Positions 8,958 through 17,400 of a stretch of DNA of 64,000 bases are shown piece after piece (position 1 is the stretch's first letter; each line of letters starts with the position of its first letter). The DNA is taken from assembly GCF_001956045.1 (NCBI RefSeq), contig NZ_MRTH01000001.1, positions 534,686-598,685 of the forward strand, in the 5' to 3' direction. The position numbers and the translations under genes were made by a program. This stretch comes from Paenibacillus sp. FSL H7-0331. GTDB taxonomy: Bacteria; Bacillota; Bacilli; Paenibacillales; NBRC-103111. Under the pieces are notes generated by a model that made no database searches, was not told where the DNA came from, and saw only the letters and a list, made by a program, of their open reading frames with translations.

Positions 8958-8979
8958 AGCCGTCCGATGCCGAACGGCT
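8958..8979 (-). other. Hairpin between binding-protein and permease genes
   Basis: AGCCGT / ACGGCT forms a 6-base stem in the 91-base gap between the lipoprotein gene and the MalF-type gene. It has no T run. Such hairpins can protect the 3' end of the upstream message or lower downstream expression, which would fit the excess of binding protein over permease usual in these importers. This is inference from position. Confidence 0.4.
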
Positions 8980-9022
8980 GTTTACTTAATTTGTAGAACT
9001 CTTAGTTAACGTGTTAATAAAC

Positions 9023-10384
9023 TTACTTTGCGCTTTTGGCTAAAATTTGCTCAGCATCCTTACGGAATTGCTTGGCACCTTCCTCCGGCGTCAGCTTGCC
9101 AAAATTGATCTGCTCCTGCAGCTTACCGAGCAGCGTTCTGATTTCATTATCCCCTGGAGGGGATGGTGCTTCACTCTCCCGAGCATACTTTTGGGCAACT
9201 TCGACATAGGAGAACATCTGCTTGGACGTGTCTGGAAGCTTCGCCGAAACCGATTTACGGATTTCAGAGGAGATCGGAATTCCCCGCTCTGCCGCCAAGA
9301 TATCGTTGCCTTCAGCATCATTGGTGAAGAAATCGATCAGCTTGGCTGCTGCTTCCGGATTTTTCGAGTGGCTGGTAACAGCGAATGACATCGCCGCTTT
9401 CAGGAAATGTCCTTCCTTTCCGCCGGGCAGCGTCGGGTAAACCGTCATTTTCAACGGACGTTTGGAAGCCGCTACCAAGGCGACAATCTGATTGCTTTGA
9501 ACCGGCTGAATCGCTGCTTTGCCATGAACAAGCAGTGAATTTTCCAGCTGTTTAAATTCGGATTGAACCTCAGGTCCCGGTGCCAAACCTTCCTTCATCA
9601 GCTTCTGCCAGTAGGTATAATAGTCAACGAACACCTTATCATCGGGATAAGCGAGCTTTTTCCCATCTGCCGAATAAAACATCGTGCCGTTCTGTCTGAC
9701 AAAATGCTTGAATCCGTCATAGCCGTTATCCAGAGTAATCCCATAGAAATCTTTACCGAGCTTGGCTTTCATGGCACGCAACGTATTGGCCATATCCTCA
9801 TACGTATAACCCGGCTTTAACTCTTCAACGCCTGCTTTCTCAAATAGAGCCGGATCGTAGATCATCGTCATCGTGTTGGTACCCAGGTTGACACCCCACA
9901 GCTTGCCGTCCACCTTATCCGGTAAATAGTTGGCATCGACATTTTTAAGATTAATCGTCCCCTTATCTACATAAGGATTCAAATCGACGAGTAATTTCCG
10001 TGAAACGTACTCATTGATAACACCTTCATGAATTTGCATCAAATCTGGCAAATTGCCCCCGGCAGCCTGGGTGTTCACTTTATTCCAGTAATCATCAAAC
10101 CCGATAAATTCAGATTGTACCTCAATGTTCGGATTTTTTTTCATGAACAAATCGATGGCTTTCAGCGTTTTATCATTCCGGTCCTGAGAGCCCCACCAGG
10201 CTACACGAATTTTCACCTTCGCTGCCGGGTCCGTCTTGGCCGTGTCCGCCTTAGGTGCTTCCTGCTTGGGAGTATCGGTTTTGGGAGCCATTGTACTGTT
10301 ACCGCTATTGGCTCCCGTCGAACAGCCTGCCACTCCTCCTGCCAATATCACCATGGACATCATTGCTACCAAACTTCGCTTCAT
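9023..10384 (-). CDS. Extracellular solute-binding lipoprotein (CUT1 sugar importer)
   Basis: A 453-residue lipoprotein: signal helix, lipobox AGGVAGC with Cys21 as the lipidated residue, an Ala/Pro/Thr/Lys linker (to about residue 53), then the family 1 solute-binding fold starting KIRVAWWGSQDRNDKTLKAID. It would sit on the outer face of the membrane and deliver a carbohydrate to the permeases encoded downstream. The upstream gene encodes a Gfo/Idh/MocA oxidoreductase, suggesting a sugar or inositol-like substrate that is oxidised after uptake; that is inference. Confidence 0.9.
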   Translation of the reverse strand: MKRSLVAMMSMVILAGGVAGCSTGANSGNSTMAPKTDTPKQEAPKADTAKTDPAAKVKIRVAWWGSQDRNDKTLKAIDLFMKKNPNIEVQSEFIGFDDYWNKVNTQAAGGNLPDLMQIHEGVINEYVSRKLLVDLNPYVDKGTINLKNVDANYLPDKVDGKLWGVNLGTNTMTMIYDPALFEKAGVEELKPGYTYEDMANTLRAMKAKLGKDFYGITLDNGYDGFKHFVRQNGTMFYSADGKKLAYPDDKVFVDYYTYWQKLMKEGLAPGPEVQSEFKQLENSLLVHGKAAIQPVQSNQIVALVAASKRPLKMTVYPTLPGGKEGHFLKAAMSFAVTSHSKNPEAAAKLIDFFTNDAEGNDILAAERGIPISSEIRKSVSAKLPDTSKQMFSYVEVAQKYARESEAPSPPGDNEIRTLLGKLQEQINFGKLTPEEGAKQFRKDAEQILAKSAK

Positions 10385-10446
10385 ATTGAGCCCTCCCTTT
10401 TCCTATGTACATAATGAAGTGAAACAACCGAGATCAACCTTACAGA

Positions 10447-11481
10447 TTAAATCATGACCCTTGCATGTGTAATTGCCGCTTGCCTAGTACATGACATGAC
10501 GCGAATGGCCTGCGCTCCGCATGGACCGTCGACCTCAAAAGGACGATCTTCACGCAGCGCATTTACGAAGGATTGATGAACATTGGGCAATGCCCCGCCA
10601 CCAGATAGTGTATGCGGAAATGCAGCCTCCATCATGGTGCCGCCCTCATAAGCCAGCTGTTCATCAATAAAGCTGTCCTTGAGTTGTATCGTCAACTGTC
10701 CACGATCCAGCACATATCTAGCCCAGCCTGACGTTCCGTTAACCTCCAGCACATACAAGGGGGTGTCGGCTTGAACGAACGAGCTGTACGTTGTTTCGAG
10801 GACCGCTGTTACGCCTCTCGCCAAACCGTATATTGCCGATGTCACATCATCGCCCTTCATCGGAGCATATAGCGTATTGGAATAGGCCTGCACCCATTCA
10901 ATATCGCTATGCAGCCAGGCAAACAAATCGATCATATGGACACCAAGCAAATCCAGAGCACCCGAGGCCTCCTCCATTCGCCATTGCCCCTCCTGTATAC
11001 GGAAGCCGTTGGAAGAAATCATCCTGCCCCGCAGCGAAATGATCTCACCAAAATGGTCTTGCTGGATCAACCGTCTGAGCAACTGAAGTGCCGGGTCCCC
11101 TCGAAAGCACATATAGACGCCAAGCTGACGTTCACAACGAACGGCTGCATCCACCATCCGATTAGCAGCATCGAAGGTGCCTGCCAATGGCTTTTGACAT
11201 AAAGCATGCTTGCCGGATTCGAGACAGGCTATGGTTACGGACTCGTGGAAACGATTAGGCACAGCTATATCCACCCATTCGACTTCCTGATCTGACCATA
11301 TCGCGTTGGAATCATTCGTCCAGTGAGGAATACCAAATTGCTCAGCGGCGGCTTTTGCCTTATTGATATCAGGATCACACAGCCATTTGAGTCTGGAGCC
11401 ATTCAACGCTTGGTGTGCGGGAAGGTGAAGCGCCTGGGCAATGCCTCCGATTCCGATTAATGCGGCCGTCAATATTGTCAT
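10447..11481 (-). CDS. Gfo/Idh/MocA-family oxidoreductase
   Basis: A 344-residue NAD(P)-dependent dehydrogenase. The N-terminal Rossmann fold begins ALIGIGGIAQALHLPAHQAL; the catalytic-Lys motif reads CQKPLAG where EKP is more common, keeping the Lys; GVHMIDLFAWL holds the usual catalytic His/Asp region. Family members oxidise or reduce sugars, inositols and related polyols. It stands upstream of the importer genes on the same strand, 62 bases before the lipoprotein, so it probably acts on the imported compound. A small open frame overlaps closely upstream (11486-11641). Confidence 0.88.
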   Translation of the reverse strand: MTILTAALIGIGGIAQALHLPAHQALNGSRLKWLCDPDINKAKAAAEQFGIPHWTNDSNAIWSDQEVEWVDIAVPNRFHESVTIACLESGKHALCQKPLAGTFDAANRMVDAAVRCERQLGVYMCFRGDPALQLLRRLIQQDHFGEIISLRGRMISSNGFRIQEGQWRMEEASGALDLLGVHMIDLFAWLHSDIEWVQAYSNTLYAPMKGDDVTSAIYGLARGVTAVLETTYSSFVQADTPLYVLEVNGTSGWARYVLDRGQLTIQLKDSFIDEQLAYEGGTMMEAAFPHTLSGGGALPNVHQSFVNALREDRPFEVDGPCGAQAIRVMSCTRQAAITHARVMI

Positions 11482-11485
11482 TCTG

Positions 11486-11641
11486 CTAAGCTCCTTTATT
11501 CGCCCTTAATCCAAGGACCCTGTCAATGAGTTCTCTGGCATCCTCATGTACGCGCTTGCATACTTGCCGGGAATGACTGTCTATATCTACAGCTGCTCCA
11601 GAATCCCTGCTGATCGTGTCGGCAATTATAGTGATTCTCAT
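11486..11641 (-). CDS. Small hypothetical protein, first gene of the sugar operon
   Basis: A 51-residue frame starting at ATG 11641 after AAAGGGGGGTC, ending four bases before the oxidoreductase start, so translation may be coupled. The sequence (MRITIIADTISRDSGAAVDI and on) is mixed, not signal-like, without membrane segment. I do not recognise it. The good ribosome site and tight spacing support a real gene; the short length and lack of a known family keep confidence moderate. It could also be a leader peptide. Confidence 0.45.
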   Translation of the reverse strand: MRITIIADTISRDSGAAVDIDSHSRQVCKRVHEDARELIDRVLGLRANKGA

Positions 11642-11700
11642 CTTTGACCCCCCTTTAGCCATACCGACTCTTCCTAAAAAGCTTATCATAAAAAAACACG

Positions 11701-11728
11701 TTAAACTTTCATTAATAACGGTTATAAT
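11701..11728 (+). promoter_or_regulatory. Probable promoter of the AraC-type gene
   Basis: A perfect TATAAT (11723-11728) lies 31 bases before the ATG at 11760, with a weak -35 candidate TTAAAC (11701-11706) at 16 bases spacing. A weak -35 box is what an activator-dependent promoter would show. The interval also separates this gene from the divergent sugar operon. Confidence 0.5.
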
Positions 11729-11759
11729 GTAGTTAAAGTACGGTGTTAGGAGGTACTGT

Positions 11760-12614
11760 ATGGCCGTTATTGAGCATTTGGATTTGACGGATAACCATTT
11801 TGTTCTGAAGTATCAGGCAGACCAAAAAATGGTTAACCATTTTCATGCCCATAAAGGGATGGAGTTTATGTATATTTACGAGGGGAAAGGTCATTTGATG
11901 CTGGATAGCCGAATGTATGAGTTCAAAAGCGGACAATTGATTGTGTTCCAGCCCTTCCAACTGCACCGTATCCAACAGGATAACACCTCGGATTATATAC
12001 GCTCCTATGTCGTATTCGAGCCGTCACTGTTTGATACTTATTTGGCACCATTTCCGGTATTGCGCAGTTTTTTCCAGCATCTATGGAAGGATCAGCTGAG
12101 CAAGCAAATATTCGAGCTGAGTGAGGAGCACCCGCTGGTCCTGCTCTACAAGGAACTCCATGAACGATGTGCCAAGGTTCCCTCCAACACGCTGGCTGAG
12201 GAATATGGTTTGTTCTTCGTCCGTTTTTTATGCCTGCTTCGCACGATATGGACGGAATATGATAGCACGGATGGCGCTTCAATCCGATCGCTCAACCACG
12301 CCGAACGGATTATGGATTGGATCGAGGCGCATTATCAGGAGCCTTTCTCCATTCACGAGCTGGCCAAGGAGGTTCATCTGTCCCACAAGCATATCTCTGC
12401 GCTATTCAAGCAAAAAACCGGGGGAACCATCACCGACTACCTGATGGCCAAACGTCTGAATCAGGCGTGTTTATTATTAAAAACCTCCTCCAAAACCATT
12501 AGCGAGATTTGTTTGGAAAGCGGTTTCGCGAATCTGTCTTACTTTTGCCAGTTTTTCAAAAAAAGGATGAGCATCACGCCCTATCAATACCGAAAGCAGT
12601 ATTTGGACTTATAG
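11760..12614 (+). CDS. AraC-family regulator with N-terminal cupin domain
   Basis: A 284-residue regulator; ATG 11760 follows TTAGGAGG. Residues 20-110 form a cupin-like sensor (NHFHAHKGMEFMYIYEGKGH), and the last 100 residues two helix-turn-helix motifs (IHELAKEVHLSHKHISALFK and ISEICLESGFANLSYFCQFF) of the AraC/XylS type. It is divergent from the oxidoreductase/importer operon and is its most likely activator, responding to the sugar bound in the cupin. It overlaps the convergent AraC gene at 12609 by six bases. Confidence 0.9.
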   Translation: MAVIEHLDLTDNHFVLKYQADQKMVNHFHAHKGMEFMYIYEGKGHLMLDSRMYEFKSGQLIVFQPFQLHRIQQDNTSDYIRSYVVFEPSLFDTYLAPFPVLRSFFQHLWKDQLSKQIFELSEEHPLVLLYKELHERCAKVPSNTLAEEYGLFFVRFLCLLRTIWTEYDSTDGASIRSLNHAERIMDWIEAHYQEPFSIHELAKEVHLSHKHISALFKQKTGGTITDYLMAKRLNQACLLLKTSSKTISEICLESGFANLSYFCQFFKKRMSITPYQYRKQYLDL

Positions 12615-13460
12615 CTCTCTTCTAATGTTCAACTGGTTGCGCTGATCTCTGGGTGAAATTCCTCTGTACTGCTTGAATTGCTTGTTAAAATAACTTAAGG
12701 AATGGAAGCCGCACTCAAAAGCGATATCGGTGATCGATTTGGCTGTGTGGTCCAGCAGGTAGACTGCAGATTGCAATCGTAAGCGGCTAATAAATTCATT
12801 GGGGGACAGACTCGTAGTGCCTTTGAATTTTTTGAAAAACAGTGTTTTCCGCAGATTCGACATGACGATCATTTCGTTGATATCGATATCCTCAGAGAAA
12901 TGGGACAGCATATACTGAATGACATTAATAATCCCCTGATCTGCTTTTGAATTGGAAGGATCATCTAGCTGTACAGCCTCATAGTAGCGGAATATCATCA
13001 CCAGAATATCGATAAAATACAGATATTGCTTGGCCCTCCATCCGGGAAGCTGCTGTTCCCCTTCGGCTATCGCCAGCTTGGAAGCGTATTGTATCGCTTG
13101 AGCGTACGTCGTATGTGCAGGAATTAATGGCGAGAACTTGTCGGCCGCATAGAACGGCGTTAGCAGCTTATGTCCTTCCGGGATTGACCTCGCAATAGAA
13201 GGGGCAAACAACACCATCGTCCACTCTACCGGCTTATCACTTTCCTCAGCCAGATTCCAATGAGGCTCAAAAGGACGAAACACATAAACATCACCAGGCT
13301 TGCCATGATAATCACGGTCGCACAGGTGGTATTTAACATTATTTTTTAACACAATGCTAATTTCCAGCGCATCATGAACATGCATCTCATGCTCGGTTAA
13401 AGTACCCACTTTTTTCACAAAATTAAGTTCATCATCCAAACGAATATCATCGTAAAACAT
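12609..13460 (-). CDS. AraC-family regulator with N-terminal cupin domain
   Basis: ATG 13460 is preferred to 13478 because GGAGG lies eight bases before it; the product has 283 residues. Residues 20-100 are cupin-like (LTEHEMHVHDALEIS, then the PGDVYVFRPFEPHW turn). The C-terminus has two helix-turn-helix motifs, the second ITDIAFECGFHSLSYFNKQF. It is convergent with the AraC gene at 11760, last six bases shared. Whether it acts on the sugar operon or a distant target cannot be told; tail-to-tail placement means mutual transcription may interfere. Confidence 0.88.
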   Translation of the reverse strand: MFYDDIRLDDELNFVKKVGTLTEHEMHVHDALEISIVLKNNVKYHLCDRDYHGKPGDVYVFRPFEPHWNLAEESDKPVEWTMVLFAPSIARSIPEGHKLLTPFYAADKFSPLIPAHTTYAQAIQYASKLAIAEGEQQLPGWRAKQYLYFIDILVMIFRYYEAVQLDDPSNSKADQGIINVIQYMLSHFSEDIDINEMIVMSNLRKTLFFKKFKGTTSLSPNEFISRLRLQSAVYLLDHTAKSITDIAFECGFHSLSYFNKQFKQYRGISPRDQRNQLNIRREL

Positions 13461-13575
13461 AGCTGCTTCCTCCGTCATTTCAGGTTGAATCTGGAATACT
13501 TGTCAGCCTTTAAGTATAGCAGACATCCTTTTATTATGAAAGCGGATCCAACCATGTGCAAGTACTAGGCAAAAA

Positions 13576-13600
13576 AACCGAAAGCGCTTGGCTTCCGGTT
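13576..13600 (-). terminator. Rho-independent terminator of the NlpC/P60 gene
   Basis: A stem of AACCG and AAGC against GCTT and CGGTT (one mismatch), followed on the minus strand by seven T. It starts 14 bases after the stop at 13614. Confidence 0.8.
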
Positions 13601-13613
13601 CTTGTTGCTTATC

Positions 13614-14300
13614 TTAATAAACCCGCTTGGCTCCCAAATATCTCGGTGTCCAGTAGCTGTTGTTGTCTAAAGTCTGGACAGCAATGCCTGCCGAGCGGGT
13701 CGCCGAAATAAACTGACCCCCACCTACATAGATGCCGACATGGTCAACGACGCCTGGTGTATTGATACTGAAGAAAACAAGATCACCCGGTTGCAGCTTG
13801 CTTCGACTTACCGTTGTGCCCATTTGAAACAATTCGGCGGAAGACGTCCGATTCATGGAAACACCATGTGTCGAAAACATATAATAAATGAAGCCGGAGC
13901 AATCAAAGCCAATGCCCGGATTCGTGCCACCCCATACGTAGGGGGTTTTTAGGTAATCGAAGCTATCAGCGACGATTTTCTTTTTGATCAACGCATTTAT
14001 AATGGCTGTCTGGGTCTTCAGGTCGGTGATTCCAGTTGTCGGCAAACTGTATGCTTGTTGAAAGTCCACGATAGCCTGTGAAGTCATGCTTCCATAGTAA
14101 CCTGTTGCGACATAGTATTTAAAATACCCAAGTACTTTCAAATTGGTTTGCAGCAAGGATACCTGGGTGCCTGTAGATCCCTGTGACAGAACTGTTGAGG
14201 AGGTCGACTCCGCAGAAGCGGATAAAGTAAGATAAGGGAGAGTGGAGGCGGATAACAATAGTGCAGAGCATAGTAGAAATTTGGATAATGTCTGTTTCAT
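13614..14300 (-). CDS. Secreted NlpC/P60 peptidoglycan hydrolase with PG-binding domain
   Basis: A 228-residue exported protein: signal peptide with likely cleavage after ASA (residue 30), a PG_binding_1 domain at about 36-100 (SQGSTGTQVSLLQTNLKVLG), and an NlpC/P60 domain at about 110-228. Cys134 in GIGFDCSGFIYY and His187 in VVDHVGIYVGG are the catalytic pair. The third polar position, His in many relatives (FIHA), reads FISA here, so Ser199 occupies it. Expected reaction: cleavage of the gamma-D-glutamyl-meso-diaminopimelate bond or a related stem-peptide bond during wall turnover. It is a single-gene unit with its own terminator. Confidence 0.9.
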   Translation of the reverse strand: MKQTLSKFLLCSALLLSASTLPYLTLSASAESTSSTVLSQGSTGTQVSLLQTNLKVLGYFKYYVATGYYGSMTSQAIVDFQQAYSLPTTGITDLKTQTAIINALIKKKIVADSFDYLKTPYVWGGTNPGIGFDCSGFIYYMFSTHGVSMNRTSSAELFQMGTTVSRSKLQPGDLVFFSINTPGVVDHVGIYVGGGQFISATRSAGIAVQTLDNNSYWTPRYLGAKRVY

Positions 14301-14419
14301 CTTGTCAATTTCCTTCCCACAATGAAGTTTCTCCCATCTTACCCTCTTCCTTGCTATTCTCTCAACACATAAATTTTGGTATAAAACATTAAATTATGTT
14401 AATAGATACATATAAAAAC

Positions 14420-14451
14420 ACGAAGGATACCAGTTGCCCGGCACCCTTCGT
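14420..14451 (-). terminator. Rho-independent terminator of the NEAT-SLH gene
   Basis: ACGAAGG / CCTTCGT form the outer stem, extended by wobble pairs inside, followed on the minus strand by GTTTTTATAT. It begins 30 bases after the stop at 14482. Confidence 0.75.
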
Positions 14452-14481
14452 ATATCCAAAACGGATATGATTTAGCAATTA

Positions 14482-17400
14482 TTACTTAACTTGGTCCAAC
14501 AGCTTGCCAATCAGAGTCACTGCTTCTGCACGGGTTGCACTCGCATGAGGAGCGAACAAATTATTATCTCTTCCGTTAATAATTCCTTGCTTAGCCGCAG
14601 CAGCAACGTACGCACGTGCCCAAGATGGAACTTGCTCGGCATCTGCAAACGAAAGTGTTTCCTTTTCATCAGACGGAAGCTTCAACGCCCTCCCGATCAT
14701 AACCGCGATTTCCGATCTGGAAATTTTGCGGTCTGCGCGGAAAGTTTGATCCTCATAGCTCGTTATAATACCTGCACCTACCGTCTGAGCCAAATGTGGT
14801 TTCACCCAAGCTGGTATGCTGGAGAGGTCAGCAAAAGTTAATTCTGTTGCTTTGCCCTCTAATTTGAGTGCTCGACTGATCATTACCGTAAATTCGGCAC
14901 GATTGATTTCACCGTCAGGTCGGAATGTACCGTCCTCATACCCATTAACGATGCCAAGTACCAATGCACGCTCAATTGCGGCTTTACTCCAATGGTTCTG
15001 AATATCGCTTAATGCAATCTGTCCTGCTGTTGGATTAACCGTTGGTTGACCACTCTCGGTGATTGATGTCAGTGTTGCATTTTGATCAATAGCCTTCATG
15101 CTGGACTTATCATAAGCAATTTCAACATCGAAGGACTGGACATCATTGACGGCTGTCTGAGCCAATTTGACCGTGCCTTTTGATCTAGCTGATAAATCCT
15201 TTACTTCATATTCGATCTCACGAGTATTTTTCAATTCATCCTTGCTAAGGACACTAACTTCGGACAAGCTTCCATTTTGCTCAAGCTTCATTTCTGTTAT
15301 TTCTTTACTTTGTTTAATAATAAAGGAAATATATTGTTTTCCTTCAATTACTCTTACGATACCTGGGCTTTGCACATAATCCTGAATGATCGATTTCTCA
15401 TCCGTTCCACTTTTAAAAATCGTGAGGTTCGTGCTGTACTTGCCGTCAACCAAAGTGGATGGTACCGTTCCTGATCCGCCTCCAGAGCCGCCGCCACCTG
15501 AACTCCCGGATCCGCTTGAACCAGTGCCTGGTGTTGTTGGAGTGGTTGGTGTTATCGAATCGTCGGGTACATTAACTGCGATGACCTTGTCAAATTCTAA
15601 TTTAAAGGTATGTTCCTCCCCTCCTGAACCCTTTAATTGAATTGCGTAGGTAGCTGTCAAATCCTCAGTTTCAAACTCCACCTGCCTGGAGCTTTCCTCA
15701 GCAGCCAATATTCTTACGACCCCTGATTGTTTAAGTGAATATTGCGGTAATAACTCGGACTTTGTACCGTCAGCTTTAATAAGCTGAATTTTCGAAACCG
15801 TTACTCCACTTTTCAATTTTATTAATGCCATTTTCTTACCGTTAACTACCTTCAGAGTGCCTCCATTGTCCACATAGTTACTGATAGGAGTTCCGGAGCC
15901 ATCTTCCGATACTGCTGCTTTGAAGGTAACACTGTATTCACCGTTTTTAACAGGTTGAGTTAAATCAATAGTCTTGTCAACTACGACTGCTTTGAACGCA
16001 TTTAGAGCTGTTTGCAGAGATGATAATGCTCCATCCACCTGCTGCTGGGTAGCGGATGTGTTTCCAGCCGTCGTCTTGGCTTCATTAATAGCCACTAGCA
16101 ATGTGCTTTTCACACCTGTTGGATATTGACCATGGTTTGTTCCTTCTACAGCTGCATCATGAATGGCTTGAGCTTCAGCTATAAGTGCTTGCAAGGAATT
16201 GGTATTCACGATAATGAATTTCAAACGAATCGAATGATCCATTTCATAAGGCGATCCATTTGGCAGTGAGGTAGATACATGCACCACAGCATTCAACAAT
16301 GCCGTCATGTCGCTCACTTCAAACTCAACCACTCTTGTATTCGCTGCTGAATCTGTGCTGACTACAGTTGCTTCCACCATTGTACCGTTCTGATCTACCT
16401 TGAAGCTCGGTACCACCGTGCTGTTATTGATTGTGAACGAAACTTTGTTCTTACCGTCTTGTACTTTCCATTTTGCTGGCTTGTTTAAGTAACTATCCAT
16501 GGAGGAAGCTTGATCCCTGGTAGCATGCAGCGCTGTAAAGTTTATTTCTCGTTCCGAGGTTACATTGGAAAAACCGAGCTCTACATCGTACTCATTGTCG
16601 TACAAGAAGGTAGGCGTTACCTGCCAGTAAATTTTCACCCATCCGTTCAATCGTGCATTCAAATCATTGACTTCGAATTTAATAACTCGGGTGTTGTTAG
16701 CGGCATCTCTGCTTACGATTGCCGTTTCTGTCAAACTTCCAGCCTGCTCAGTCTTGAACGAAGTGATTTCAGCACTTTGCAGCAATTTGAACGAGACATA
16801 CTTTTTACCGCCAGCAACCGTTAATTTACCGCTGTTCTTATCTACGTAATCGTACATCACCGAATTCTCATTCGTACCTTTTTTGTAAATGTTGTAGCTG
16901 ATTGCATACTCGCCATCCGCTAATCCTCCCGTCCCTGTCCCAGGATTAGTGACAACAACAACTGCTGCTTTGAACACAGTCAGCGCCGCTTGCAGAGCTG
17001 CTTGTGCTTCATCTACCTGCTGCTGGGTAGCGGATGTACTGTCAGATGTCGTCTTGGCTTGATTAATAGCCACAAGCAATGTGCTTTTCGCACCTGCCGG
17101 ATATTGACCATTTGCGCTTCCTTCCACAGCTGCATCATGGAATGCTTGTGCGTCGGTTATCAACGTTTTCAAGGAGGTCTTATTCGAAATTTCGAATCTC
17201 AAGCGAATCGAATGATCCATTTCATAGGGCGATCCATTTGGCAGTGAGGTAGATACATGCACCACAGCGTTCAGCAATGCCGTCATGTCGCTCACTTCAA
17301 ACTCAACCACTCTTGTATTCGCTGCTGTGTCTGTGCTGACTACAGTTGCTTCCACCATTGTACCGTTCTGCTCTACCTTGAAGCTCGGTACCACCGTGCT

